Shown: positions 1 through 6,869 of the stretch, piece by piece
Position numbering within the stretch: the first letter of the stretch is position 1
Layout: every line of letters begins with the position of its first letter
Assembly: GCA_019348265.1 (NCBI GenBank)
Contig: JAHWJV010000012.1
Location: 1 to 19,410, forward strand
Length of the DNA: 19,410 nt
Source: Gemmatimonadota bacterium
GTDB taxonomy: Bacteria > Gemmatimonadota > Gemmatimonadetes > Longimicrobiales > Longimicrobiaceae
Direction: 5' to 3'
Translations under genes and position numbers: made by a program
The notes under the pieces: model-generated
Seen by the model: the letters and a program-made list of their open reading frames with translations, nothing else
Databases searched by the model: none
What the model was told of the DNA's origin: nothing

Positions 1-151
1 AGGTGACGAAGGGGTTCTCGCGGTTCGTATCATTGATTTGTGAGACTGCTGGTTTGCGGTTCCGGCTCGCGTCGCTCGATGGAAGTAACGTCCCTGCAGT
101 AGTACGGGTGCACTCCGCCGGCGTTTCACTTGTCTCTGGAACCCGTTTCAT
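1..151 (-). CDS. Unrecognised protein, 5' part only (runs off left edge)
   Basis: An open frame begins with ATG at 151 and reads 50 codons to the window edge without a stop. It has one of the best ribosome binding sites in the window: AAGGAG on the minus strand (160-165), eight bases before the ATG. The visible residues begin MKRVPETSETPAEC and are polar, rich in Thr, Ser, Arg and Asn, with no signal peptide or membrane segment yet. The start lies 26 bases after the stop of the TolC-like gene on the same strand, so the two are probably co-transcribed. By analogy with metal-efflux operons it could be an adaptor or another efflux-cluster component with a cytoplasmic N-terminal tail, but nothing in these residues identifies a family. 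Existence as a gene is likely; function is unknown. Confidence 0.55.
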   Translation of the reverse strand, partial: MKRVPETSETPAECTRTTAGTLLPSSDASRNRKPAVSQINDTNRENPFVT

Positions 152-177
152 CTAAGGATCTCCTTGCCCACGGTCCG

Positions 178-1518
178 CTACACTTCAGCGAGCTTCCGGG
201 CGAAATCGGAGAGGAGGCGATGGTACGCCGCTTCGTAGTTGTAGAGCGTCGTCTGGTCGTCGAGCAGCGCGAGCAGGTCCACGCGGCCGACCTGATATCC
301 AGCCGTCGCCGATTCCAGGGAGGCCCGCGCCTGCGGCAGGATCGATTTGACGTACAGCGCGAGCTGCGCCCTATCCCGCTCGAGCTCCGAGTGGAGCCGG
401 GCCACATCCAGGCGAACCCGATTTCGCACCTCGTGCCGCCCCGCGTCGGCTGCCAGCAGCTCAGCCCGCACGGCGGACACTTCGGCGTTCTGTCTACCGC
501 GTCGGTTCACGGGGAGCGGAATCGAAACGGTGGCCGAGACCATGTCGGTGTACCCGGACCGTTGGCCATACTGCAACGAAAGGTCGAAATCCGGGAGGTG
601 CGCCCTCCCGGCGAGCTCCAGTCGCGCCGTCTGCGCATCGATCATCGTCTGCTGCTCCCGCAGCAGCGGGCTGTTCGCGACGGCCATCTCTTCGAGGGAG
701 CGGAGTGCCGGAAGCGGGGAGCCGGCGGCCCGCGCGCCGAAAGACGCCGAGACAAAGCGGATTTCAGCGGGAGCGAGCGCGACCGCCGCACGAGCGATCC
801 GGTCCGGTACCGCGGCGCCCGCGATCGGCGTCTCGCTGTACCGGTCCACCGCCTCATTGAGGCGCGCCTGAGCGATCCGACGCTGCTCCGTCAGAGCGAC
901 CGTTTCCTCTGCGAGCCGGGCGGCTTCGACACCGGCCTTCAGAACGTCCTGCTGTCCGCCGCTGCCCACGCTGTAACGCACTTCGCTGATTCGGATGAAG
1001 TCAGAGAGCAGCAGCTGATTTCGCGCGGTGATCTCCAGTGCCTGGTCAATGTACGCCAGCTCATAGTATGCCTCCCGCACCCGCTGCACCGCCTCGAGAC
1101 GCGCGGCGTCGAGCCTCGCTTCCGGGGCGAGGACCTCAAGTTCGGCGGCGCTGCGGCGGAGGCGTGTCTTGCCGGGATAGGGCACCGTCTGCGCGATGCC
1201 GACCATCTTCATCGTCATGAAGTCTTTGAACCCCGGCTCGCTCACGGGCAGATTCTGGACTCCGGCCATCACCATCGGGTCCATCCACGCGCCCGCTGGT
1301 CCGACGCGGGCACGCGCCGCCTCTACACGAGCAGAAGCCAGCAGCACCGAAGGGTGCACGGCGACGGCACGAGCGGTCAGACCATCCAGAGTTTCAGCCG
1401 TAGTAGAACCGGGTGCGGTGCTGACGCCATCAATATGCGTCTGTGCCCGAAGGCCGCTGGCGAAGCCTGCGGCTAGAGAGGCCAGCAACAAAGCGCTGAT
1501 CTTTAGGGATTGGGACAT
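178..1518 (-). CDS. TolC/CusC-like outer-membrane efflux channel
   Basis: This 446-residue protein is an outer-membrane efflux channel of the TolC (OEP) family, the exit duct of tripartite pumps. Residues 1-26 form a signal peptide ending in LRAQ; there is no lipobox, so it is not acylated like CusC. Two similar halves with long alpha-helical stretches follow, as expected of the OEP repeat. The first half has IAQTVPYPGKTRLR and the second has VSATVSIPLPVNRRGRQ, phrases I associate with the heavy-metal (Cus/Czc) branch rather than drug-pump TolCs. AGGAGA (1527-1532) lies eight bases before the ATG and fixes the start. It is preceded by a small Met/Cys/His protein gene and followed at 26 bases by a partial gene, which supports a metal-efflux cluster. 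The substrate metal cannot be told. Confidence 0.9.
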   Translation of the reverse strand: MSQSLKISALLLASLAAGFASGLRAQTHIDGVSTAPGSTTAETLDGLTARAVAVHPSVLLASARVEAARARVGPAGAWMDPMVMAGVQNLPVSEPGFKDFMTMKMVGIAQTVPYPGKTRLRRSAAELEVLAPEARLDAARLEAVQRVREAYYELAYIDQALEITARNQLLLSDFIRISEVRYSVGSGGQQDVLKAGVEAARLAEETVALTEQRRIAQARLNEAVDRYSETPIAGAAVPDRIARAAVALAPAEIRFVSASFGARAAGSPLPALRSLEEMAVANSPLLREQQTMIDAQTARLELAGRAHLPDFDLSLQYGQRSGYTDMVSATVSIPLPVNRRGRQNAEVSAVRAELLAADAGRHEVRNRVRLDVARLHSELERDRAQLALYVKSILPQARASLESATAGYQVGRVDLLALLDDQTTLYNYEAAYHRLLSDFARKLAEV

Positions 1519-1720
1519 CTTTGTGTTCTCCTGTGATCAAGACCGTAGTTCGGACCTGGGATCTTCCCATTCAAAGCAGCTGACCCTCGTCGCGATCAGA
1601 GCGCTTGCTCTGGACGCGTGCGAGGAGTGGAACCGACCTCGCAGCGGTCAGGACGCACGCAGGTGCATCCGAGCGACCACGCTCAGAGCGTCAGCATTTC
1701 AGCGATTGAACGGGAACGAA

Positions 1721-1739
1721 GCCGGACTGGAAGTCCGGC
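1721..1739 (-). terminator. Perfect 8-bp hairpin between the small secreted protein gene and the channel gene
   Basis: GCCGGACT and AGTCCGGC form a perfect 8-bp GC-rich stem with a 3-base loop, nine bases after the stop codon of the 128-residue protein gene. On the minus strand the stem is followed by TTCGTTCCCGTTC, pyrimidine-rich but not a true T-run. It could be a weak intrinsic terminator or attenuator that lowers expression of the downstream channel gene, or a 3'-end stabilising stem. The rest of the 230-bp gap (1519-1748) holds no gene that I can support. Confidence 0.5.
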
Positions 1740-1748
1740 AGAGGAGAA

Positions 1749-2135
1749 CTACGGTTTGGGGGGGTGGAACAGAGCGATCGCGAGGAGGAGGTCCTTCGCG
1801 TGGTCAGGAGAACCGAGCAGGGAAGCAGCCTCGGGTGAGGCGACTTCCGGAGTGGTGATACGCGCAGCGAGCGGGGCGCTCAGCGCGCAGGACGCCGGTC
1901 CTGTCTGGGCCAGCGGGCAGTGCGAACTATCTGCGGGGTGTTCGTCCGAGTCGGCCGGCTCCTGCATGTCCGTCGGCGCGGCGTCCACAGCCTCACCAGC
2001 CGCGGCCATAGCCATCGCCGGTACACCCATATCCATCGCCGGCGAGCACATGGACGCCCAGACACCCTCGACCCAGAACAGGGCGAAGGCGAGGAGCGCA
2101 CCGAGCGCGACGATGGATCGGAGATGGGATGACAT
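1749..2135 (-). CDS. Small secreted Met/Cys/His-containing protein, possible metal-related
   Basis: A 128-residue protein with a signal peptide or N-terminal anchor (about residues 7-28, LGALLAFALFWVEGVWA). The mature part begins with a Met-rich stretch (Met29, 35, 37, 41, 43, 57) together with Cys30. An acidic section with His66, His72, Cys73 and Cys83 follows, then a hydrophobic C-terminus ending ALFHPPKP. Sulfur- and imidazole-rich secreted small proteins next to CusC-like channels often relate to copper or silver handling, so a periplasmic metal-binding or sensing role is an inference; no named domain is recognised. There is no Shine-Dalgarno sequence in the 20 bases before ATG 2135. Instead a perfect inverted repeat almost touches the start codon, so the message may be leaderless. 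Confidence 0.65.
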   Translation of the reverse strand: MSSHLRSIVALGALLAFALFWVEGVWASMCSPAMDMGVPAMAMAAAGEAVDAAPTDMQEPADSDEHPADSSHCPLAQTGPASCALSAPLAARITTPEVASPEAASLLGSPDHAKDLLLAIALFHPPKP

Positions 2136-2137
2136 TT

Positions 2138-2152
2138 GAGTTAATCTAACTC
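2138..2152. promoter_or_regulatory. Perfect inverted repeat at the efflux-cluster start: candidate operator
   Basis: GAGTTA-ATC-TAACTC is a perfect 6-bp inverted repeat with a 3-bp spacer, ending two bases before the start codon of the small secreted protein. It is strikingly AT-rich for this genome and sits where a core promoter or ribosome binding site would be. A second perfect palindrome, GCACGCGTGC, lies upstream at 2181-2190. The position suggests binding of a dimeric repressor, perhaps a metal sensor, but the regulator is not in the window and the consensus is not one I can name. Confidence 0.45.
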
Positions 2153-2226
2153 TTTGTCCGCGTTGGGGGTAGTCGCTCCCGCACGCGTGCCGGGGCCACT
2201 GCCACCCCAGACTTCGGAACGATCGT

Positions 2227-4011
2227 CTACCACCCGGGATTCTGCTGGAGCGTGAACGCGCCGTCGACGTTGCTCAGCGCCACCTGGACGGACGGGATCG
2301 GGAACAGCTTGTGCCGGCCTGTGACCTGGCTGGCGGCCTTCAGGTACGGCCGTCGGGTCTGCTCCACCTGAATGTACTCATTGAGCACCGGCTCTATGAC
2401 CGCCCAGCGCCGCAGGTCGAAGAAGCGGTGCCCCTCCATAGCCAGCTCCAGGCGGCGCTCGTAGCGAACGGCCGACCGGGCGAAGTCCTTATTGGTCCAC
2501 GCGGTGGTGTACAGCCCGACCTCATAGTCCGCCCAGGTGATGGACGGATCGTTGATCGGCACCGCGATGTTCGAGCTACTCGTTCCCGGGCCCTGGGCGA
2601 CCGCACCGGCCCGCTCGCGGATCCGATTCACGATCTGCCGCGCCGCCTCCAGATTGCCCGCCTCCACCTCGGCTTCGGCCAGCATCAGGAGCAGGTCGGC
2701 GAAGCGGTACAGGTGGAAGTTCATCGAGTTCAGCGCCGTGGGCACCCAGCCCACCTTGCTCTCGGCGCCGCTCGTCTTCTCGTGGACGTTCTTCTTCGGG
2801 CTGTACGGCCCCCCGTTGGCGAGGTCGCGGATCCAGCTGGACTCATGCGGGCCCCAGTCCTTGTACGGAACCGCGTCACGGCCCACCGTCCAGTCCAGCC
2901 GCGGATCGACAGGCGCCATGTTGCCGCCCTCGAACTCCGCGCTGCTCGCGTTCCAGCGCGCAGTAGCGCTGAGCGGGGTGAGGTCGCCGCCGCCCAGCGC
3001 CAGCGGAAGCCCGTTCGCGTCGACCCGGTAGAAGTTGACCAGGTTCTGCGACGGCTGGTGGGTCCCGCAGCAGCCGAATGGGCTGCCCGAGTGCGGAAAG
3101 TTCAGCCGCTCCGCGAAGTTCGCGTTCTCGCCGCCGGGGGAGCCGTCGTTGGCGGAAGCCTGGTAGGCGAGGATGGTCTCCGGGCCGTTGGCGAAGGCCG
3201 CGAACCCGGTCCAGACGCGGTGGAAGTTCTGCTCCAGCTTGTACGGCCCGTTGTTGGCCACATCGCGCAGCGTGGGCAGTGCCTGCTGGGTCATCCCCGC
3301 ATACATCTGGACCCGGCCCTTGTAGGCCTTCGCGGTCCACTGCGTCACCCGGCCCTTCTCCCCGTTCCTCGGGGTCGGCGAGAGCAGCCCGATCGCCGCC
3401 TCCAGGTCAGCCAGGATCAGCGGGACCAACTCGCTGTTGTTCGGCTTGCGGAAGTCGGCGTCCGCCTCGCTGTAGTGGGGGATGTTCCCCCACATCCGCC
3501 AGCCCTCGAAGTGGTAGTGCGCCCGCAGGAAGAGGGCCTCGCCTTCGATGCTCCTGGCCTGGGCCGCGGGGATCTCGTTCGGTGCATCCTTCTGCACCTG
3601 CTTCAGCAGGCGCAACGTTGCGTTGGTGCGCGAGATCCCCTCGTAGACCGATTTCCACTTGTCGTTGAGGTAGGAATCCGCCCCACCGGCGGTCCAGTTA
3701 TAGAGTTGGAGCTCCGTGATCGCCCCCCGGAGGCCAGGCTCGCCTCCCTTGTACGCATCGTCCGAGGTGGCGCTGGCGAACACCCAGTTGCTCGGGGACG
3801 ATGCCGCCAGATCGAGCCCGGGCACCCACCCGCCCAGCAGCCGGTACGCACCCACGAGGGTGGCCTCCACGCCCGCCCGGTTGCCGAGCGTCAGCGAATC
3901 GAGCGTCCCCTGCGCAGGCGTCTCCAGGAAGTTCTCGCAGCTGTACATTGCGCCCGACAGCACCACGAATCCGGTGCCAACCAGGGCGGCACGCTTCGTT
4001 GATACTTTCAT
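2227..4011 (-). CDS. SusD/RagB-like outer-membrane nutrient-binding lipoprotein
   Basis: This 594-residue protein belongs to the SusD/RagB family, cell-surface lipoproteins that cap a SusC TonB-dependent transporter and bind glycans, peptides or other nutrients. It has a lipoprotein signal with the acylated Cys25 (SGAMYSC), followed by the usual ENFLETPAQGTL opening and the TPR-like helices of the family. The C-terminal hallmarks are intact: RYERRLELAMEGHRFFDLRRW-type motif near residues 530-550 and the ending GRHKLFPIPSVQ...LQQNPGW. Length is normal for the family. The usual upstream susC is missing: the minus-strand gene 5' of it is an aminotransferase, and a TonB-dependent receptor is nowhere in the window. 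It would therefore have to work with a receptor encoded elsewhere. Substrate is unknown. Confidence 0.95.
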   Translation of the reverse strand: MKVSTKRAALVGTGFVVLSGAMYSCENFLETPAQGTLDSLTLGNRAGVEATLVGAYRLLGGWVPGLDLAASSPSNWVFASATSDDAYKGGEPGLRGAITELQLYNWTAGGADSYLNDKWKSVYEGISRTNATLRLLKQVQKDAPNEIPAAQARSIEGEALFLRAHYHFEGWRMWGNIPHYSEADADFRKPNNSELVPLILADLEAAIGLLSPTPRNGEKGRVTQWTAKAYKGRVQMYAGMTQQALPTLRDVANNGPYKLEQNFHRVWTGFAAFANGPETILAYQASANDGSPGGENANFAERLNFPHSGSPFGCCGTHQPSQNLVNFYRVDANGLPLALGGGDLTPLSATARWNASSAEFEGGNMAPVDPRLDWTVGRDAVPYKDWGPHESSWIRDLANGGPYSPKKNVHEKTSGAESKVGWVPTALNSMNFHLYRFADLLLMLAEAEVEAGNLEAARQIVNRIRERAGAVAQGPGTSSSNIAVPINDPSITWADYEVGLYTTAWTNKDFARSAVRYERRLELAMEGHRFFDLRRWAVIEPVLNEYIQVEQTRRPYLKAASQVTGRHKLFPIPSVQVALSNVDGAFTLQQNPGW

Positions 4012-4221
4012 GTTTGAGCCTTCGAGTCGTTTCCGGCTCTTCAGAGGTTTTGATGATCTTCGGTTCGCTACGGCTCCGAGTCCCGCGCAGTACTACGACA
4101 GTAGCCGGTGCGTTGAGCTCGCACAAGCGATCACGCCCTCGTAACGCTGCCCTGAGGCTATAGCACACCCGCTGCAGGGCAAATAGGCGTGCGCGTACTC
4201 GCCGTCGCAGGTGGCTGCGTC

Positions 4222-5397
4222 TTAGCCTCCGACGATGGCCCCCAGCCCGTTCACCAGCCGGCCGATCCCCTCCGTGACGGTGTCGCCATCCAGCGCGCCG
4301 TAGGAGACCCGCAGGTAACACCCGCCGTCGAGACCAAACGTGGAGCCCGGGATCACCGCGACCCCGTGCTCGCGGATCAGGCGCTCCACCAGCCGCACAT
4401 CGGATTCGTCCGTCTCCACGCGCAGGACGAAGTACAGCGCGCCGTCCGCTCGAGCGACGCTGCAGATGGACTCGATCGCAGCGAGCTCGTGCAGTACCGT
4501 TTCACGCGTGGCCGCGATCGCCTTCGTTTTCTCCCGGCAGTACCCCACCCCCGCCCGCAGCGCGCCAAGGGCCGCGTGCTGCGAGACCACGGCGGGGCAG
4601 ATGACGATGGTATCCTGGATCTTGCTGACCGCCTCCGCGAGATGAGCCGGGATGACCATGTAGCCCACCCGCCAGCTGGCGAAGCCGTATGCCTTCGATA
4701 GCGAGAAGAGCGAGATGGTGTGCGCTTCCGTGAGGGGGAGCGAGCCCGGGGAGAAGTGACGGGCGTCGCCGTACGTGAAGTACTCGTACGCCTCGTCCGA
4801 GATGTGGTAGACGCCGGCCTCGCGGCAGATGTCGTTCACCTCGCGCAGGGTCTCGGCGCCGTAAACCGCACCGGTGGGGTTGTTGGGGGAGACGGTGACG
4901 ACCGCGCGGGTGCGGCGGGTGAGCGCGCGCCGGATGCTGTCCGGGTCCAGCTGGAAATCATCAGCGGTGGGCGCGGTGACCACGCGCCCGCCGACCATGG
5001 TGACCGCCATCTCGTGATTGAAATAGAACGGGCTGGGGAGGACGACCTCATCGCCCTCGTCGACCACGGCAAGAAGGGCGTTGATGAATGCCATGTTCCC
5101 GCCGGCGGTGACGACCACGCTCTGCGCCGGCCCGACCTCGATCCCGTTCTCCGCAGCCAGCTTGGCGGCGATCGCCTCGCGCAGCTCCGGGATCCCGTCG
5201 ACGGCTCCGTACTTGTTCTGCGGGGCGCGCGCGAATGCGGCCAGCGCCTCGAACGCCTCGTCGGGTGGGCCGTAGTAGACCACGCCCTGCCCGAGCGAGA
5301 TCGTCCCCGGGCAGCTGCGGATCCAGTCGGCGACCACGGGAATGATCGGCGACTGAACCCCCTCCATCCTGCGGCTTACGCGCGCCGCGTCCGGCAT
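4222..5397 (-). CDS. PLP-dependent class I/II aminotransferase
   Basis: A fold-type I pyridoxal-phosphate aminotransferase of 391 residues in the aspartate aminotransferase superfamily. Visible landmarks are KYG at 62-64 near the N-terminus, PNNPTG at 171-176, DEAYEYF at 201-207, the PLP-binding lysine in SLSKAYGFASWRVGY (Lys235, with Arg243), and a C-terminal YLRVSYG carrying the carboxylate-binding arginine. The amino donor is not predictable. The frame is open 33 codons further upstream, but ATG 5397 is preferred because GGGGGAG lies six bases before it and the upstream frame overlaps the DJ-1 gene. It is the last gene of a minus-strand operon with a DJ-1/PfpI protein (19-bp gap) and an alpha/beta hydrolase. 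Confidence 0.93.
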   Translation of the reverse strand: MPDAARVSRRMEGVQSPIIPVVADWIRSCPGTISLGQGVVYYGPPDEAFEALAAFARAPQNKYGAVDGIPELREAIAAKLAAENGIEVGPAQSVVVTAGGNMAFINALLAVVDEGDEVVLPSPFYFNHEMAVTMVGGRVVTAPTADDFQLDPDSIRRALTRRTRAVVTVSPNNPTGAVYGAETLREVNDICREAGVYHISDEAYEYFTYGDARHFSPGSLPLTEAHTISLFSLSKAYGFASWRVGYMVIPAHLAEAVSKIQDTIVICPAVVSQHAALGALRAGVGYCREKTKAIAATRETVLHELAAIESICSVARADGALYFVLRVETDESDVRLVERLIREHGVAVIPGSTFGLDGGCYLRVSYGALDGDTVTEGIGRLVNGLGAIVGG

Positions 5398-5403
5398 GCG
5401 GCG

Positions 5404-5410
5404 CTCCCCC
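5404..5410 (-). promoter_or_regulatory. Ribosome binding site fixing the aminotransferase start
   Basis: GGGGGAG on the minus strand lies six bases before ATG 5397. It supports the 391-residue product over a 33-codon extension that would overlap the preceding gene. Confidence 0.6.
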
Positions 5411-5416
5411 TGGCCG

Positions 5417-5983
5417 TCAGACGACGGCGGCTTCCGCGCCCAGGCAGGCGAACACCTCGCGGTAAAAGTCCGGGTGCGACTCCCAGGTCTGCCCACAGAC
5501 GATCTTGCCGTCGCGCACGGCTTCCTGATCGACGAATCGCGCCCCGCCGGACTCGATCTCGTAGCGAAGATGCGTGTAGGCGGTCAGCTCCGCGCCCGGG
5601 GCTAGCCCGGCCGCGATGAGGATCTGTATCCCGTGGCAGATCGAGAAGATCCACTTGTCCTGCTCCCGGAACTCACGGACGATCTCGAGCAGACGCTGGT
5701 CGTTGCGCAGGTACTCGGGCGCTCTCCCACCGAGAAGGAGCACCGCCTCGTAATCGTCGACGTTCACGTCCTGGAAAGCGACGTCTGAGCGCATGTTGTA
5801 GCCGGGGCGCTCGACGTAGGTGTCCCAGCCCGGCTCGAAGGCGTGGATGACCAGGTTTAGCATGCGCACGCTCGGCGCGGCAACCACCGTCTCCCACTCC
5901 GCTTCCTGGAATCGGTGCACGGCGTAAAGTGCCTCGTACGACTCGCCGGCGTCTCCGGTGACGATCAGGATCTTCCTGGCCAT
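5417..5983 (-). CDS. DJ-1/PfpI family protein
   Basis: A 188-residue cytoplasmic protein of the DJ-1/PfpI superfamily, which includes proteases, glyoxalase/deglycase-like enzymes and isonitrile hydratases. The fold is apparent from MARKILIVTGDAGESYEALY (with Glu14 where PfpI-type members keep the acidic partner), VLLLGGRAPEYLR at 81-93, and the nucleophile elbow WIFSICHGIQIL with Cys116-His117. Length is typical. ATG 5983 is chosen over an in-frame start 14 codons upstream because AGGAGA (5991-5996) is seven bases before it and MARKILIV is the usual family opening. It sits between an alpha/beta hydrolase gene and an aminotransferase gene on the same strand. The exact reaction cannot be told. 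Confidence 0.93.
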   Translation of the reverse strand: MARKILIVTGDAGESYEALYAVHRFQEAEWETVVAAPSVRMLNLVIHAFEPGWDTYVERPGYNMRSDVAFQDVNVDDYEAVLLLGGRAPEYLRNDQRLLEIVREFREQDKWIFSICHGIQILIAAGLAPGAELTAYTHLRYEIESGGARFVDQEAVRDGKIVCGQTWESHPDFYREVFACLGAEAAVV

Positions 5984-6032
5984 GTGACCTTCTCCTCTGA
6001 GAAAGGGGGGAACTGAGGTGGTCAAAGCTAAC

Positions 6033-6704
6033 TCAAACGAGCTCAGCGAGTAGACGGGCGAGCTCCGGTGCGTGTGTCTCGGGTGCGTCGTGGTCCGCGG
6101 GGAGGTAGAGGACGCGCCAGCCCGCGGCCCGGCCGCGCGCCGCCATCTCCGCCATCACGGGCGCGTGGTACAGCGAGTTTCTGGAGAAGAGCACGTAGCT
6201 TCTCGGCAGGCGCGCGGCGGCCTCGCTGGACAGGGACAGCGGCTCCTTCAGCGTGGCGAGCGGGTGCGGCGTCTTGCGCGGGTGCGGCGGATCGCGCGGA
6301 ACCCGCCAACCGTCGCCCTCTCTGCGGGCCGCCTCCTCGAACCGCGGCGCCTGCTCGGGAATCAGGTCGAACACGGCCTCTCCATCACGCGGGATCCACG
6401 CGTCCAGATAGACGAGCTGGGAGATGCGCTCGGCCGCGCGCTCCGCGACGGCAGTGATCACCGCTCCGCCATAGCTGTACCCGACCAGCACCACCTCAGC
6501 CAGATCCTCGAACACCAGCACATTCACGATGTCCTGCACGTGAGTGTCGAGATCGGTATCCGGTGAGCCCAGGTGCACGCGCTCGCCGACACCGGTGAGG
6601 CTCGGGGTGTACACCTCGTGCCCGGCGGCCCGGAGCAGACGGGCAGTCGGCTGGAAGATCCACCCGCCGGACCACATCCCGTGGACGATCAGGAAGGTCG
6701 CCAT
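6033..6704 (-). CDS. Alpha/beta-fold hydrolase (esterase-like)
   Basis: A 223-residue alpha/beta hydrolase. The N-terminus FLIVHGMWSGGWIF carries the oxyanion HG motif at about residue 8. The nucleophile elbow is GYSYGG with Ser77, and the likely catalytic histidine is His205 in LPADHDAPETHAP. The compact size, and the opening followed by LTGVGERVHL, resemble the plant hydroxynitrile lyase / salicylate esterase (EstC-like) group of small esterases. No signal peptide, so it is cytoplasmic. It is the first gene of the minus-strand operon, ending 49 bp before the DJ-1 gene, and is divergent from the amidase gene at 6870. No good Shine-Dalgarno sequence precedes ATG 6704, so the start is less certain than the family. 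Confidence 0.92.
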   Translation of the reverse strand: MATFLIVHGMWSGGWIFQPTARLLRAAGHEVYTPSLTGVGERVHLGSPDTDLDTHVQDIVNVLVFEDLAEVVLVGYSYGGAVITAVAERAAERISQLVYLDAWIPRDGEAVFDLIPEQAPRFEEAARREGDGWRVPRDPPHPRKTPHPLATLKEPLSLSSEAAARLPRSYVLFSRNSLYHAPVMAEMAARGRAAGWRVLYLPADHDAPETHAPELARLLAELV

Positions 6705-6869
6705 GTCGATCGCATCGAGGAGGTCGGGTGATCCGGAACCGGTGCGCCGCCGAGGCGGCCTCGCAGACCAATGCTGCGGGGCTCCGCTCGCCTCCGCAAG
6801 AGCGCTTCGCTACTGTGATGTTTTCGCAGCAGCGAGACTCCGGAGACCGGCAGACCGAGGAACGCGGAA

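Noticed and set aside
130..1476. Long plus-strand open frame opposite the TolC-like gene
   Set aside because: It is the antisense shadow of a clear channel gene; its product is Arg/His-rich with no family features.
2311..4002. Long plus-strand open frame (563 codons) opposite the SusD-like gene
   Set aside because: SusD on the minus strand has intact family hallmarks; the plus frame is a GC-rich shadow.
4148..4181. TGCCCTG...CAGGGCA inverted repeat as a terminator of the aminotransferase operon
   Set aside because: Only 7 bp with a 20-base loop and no T-run on either strand; likely chance in a GC-rich region.
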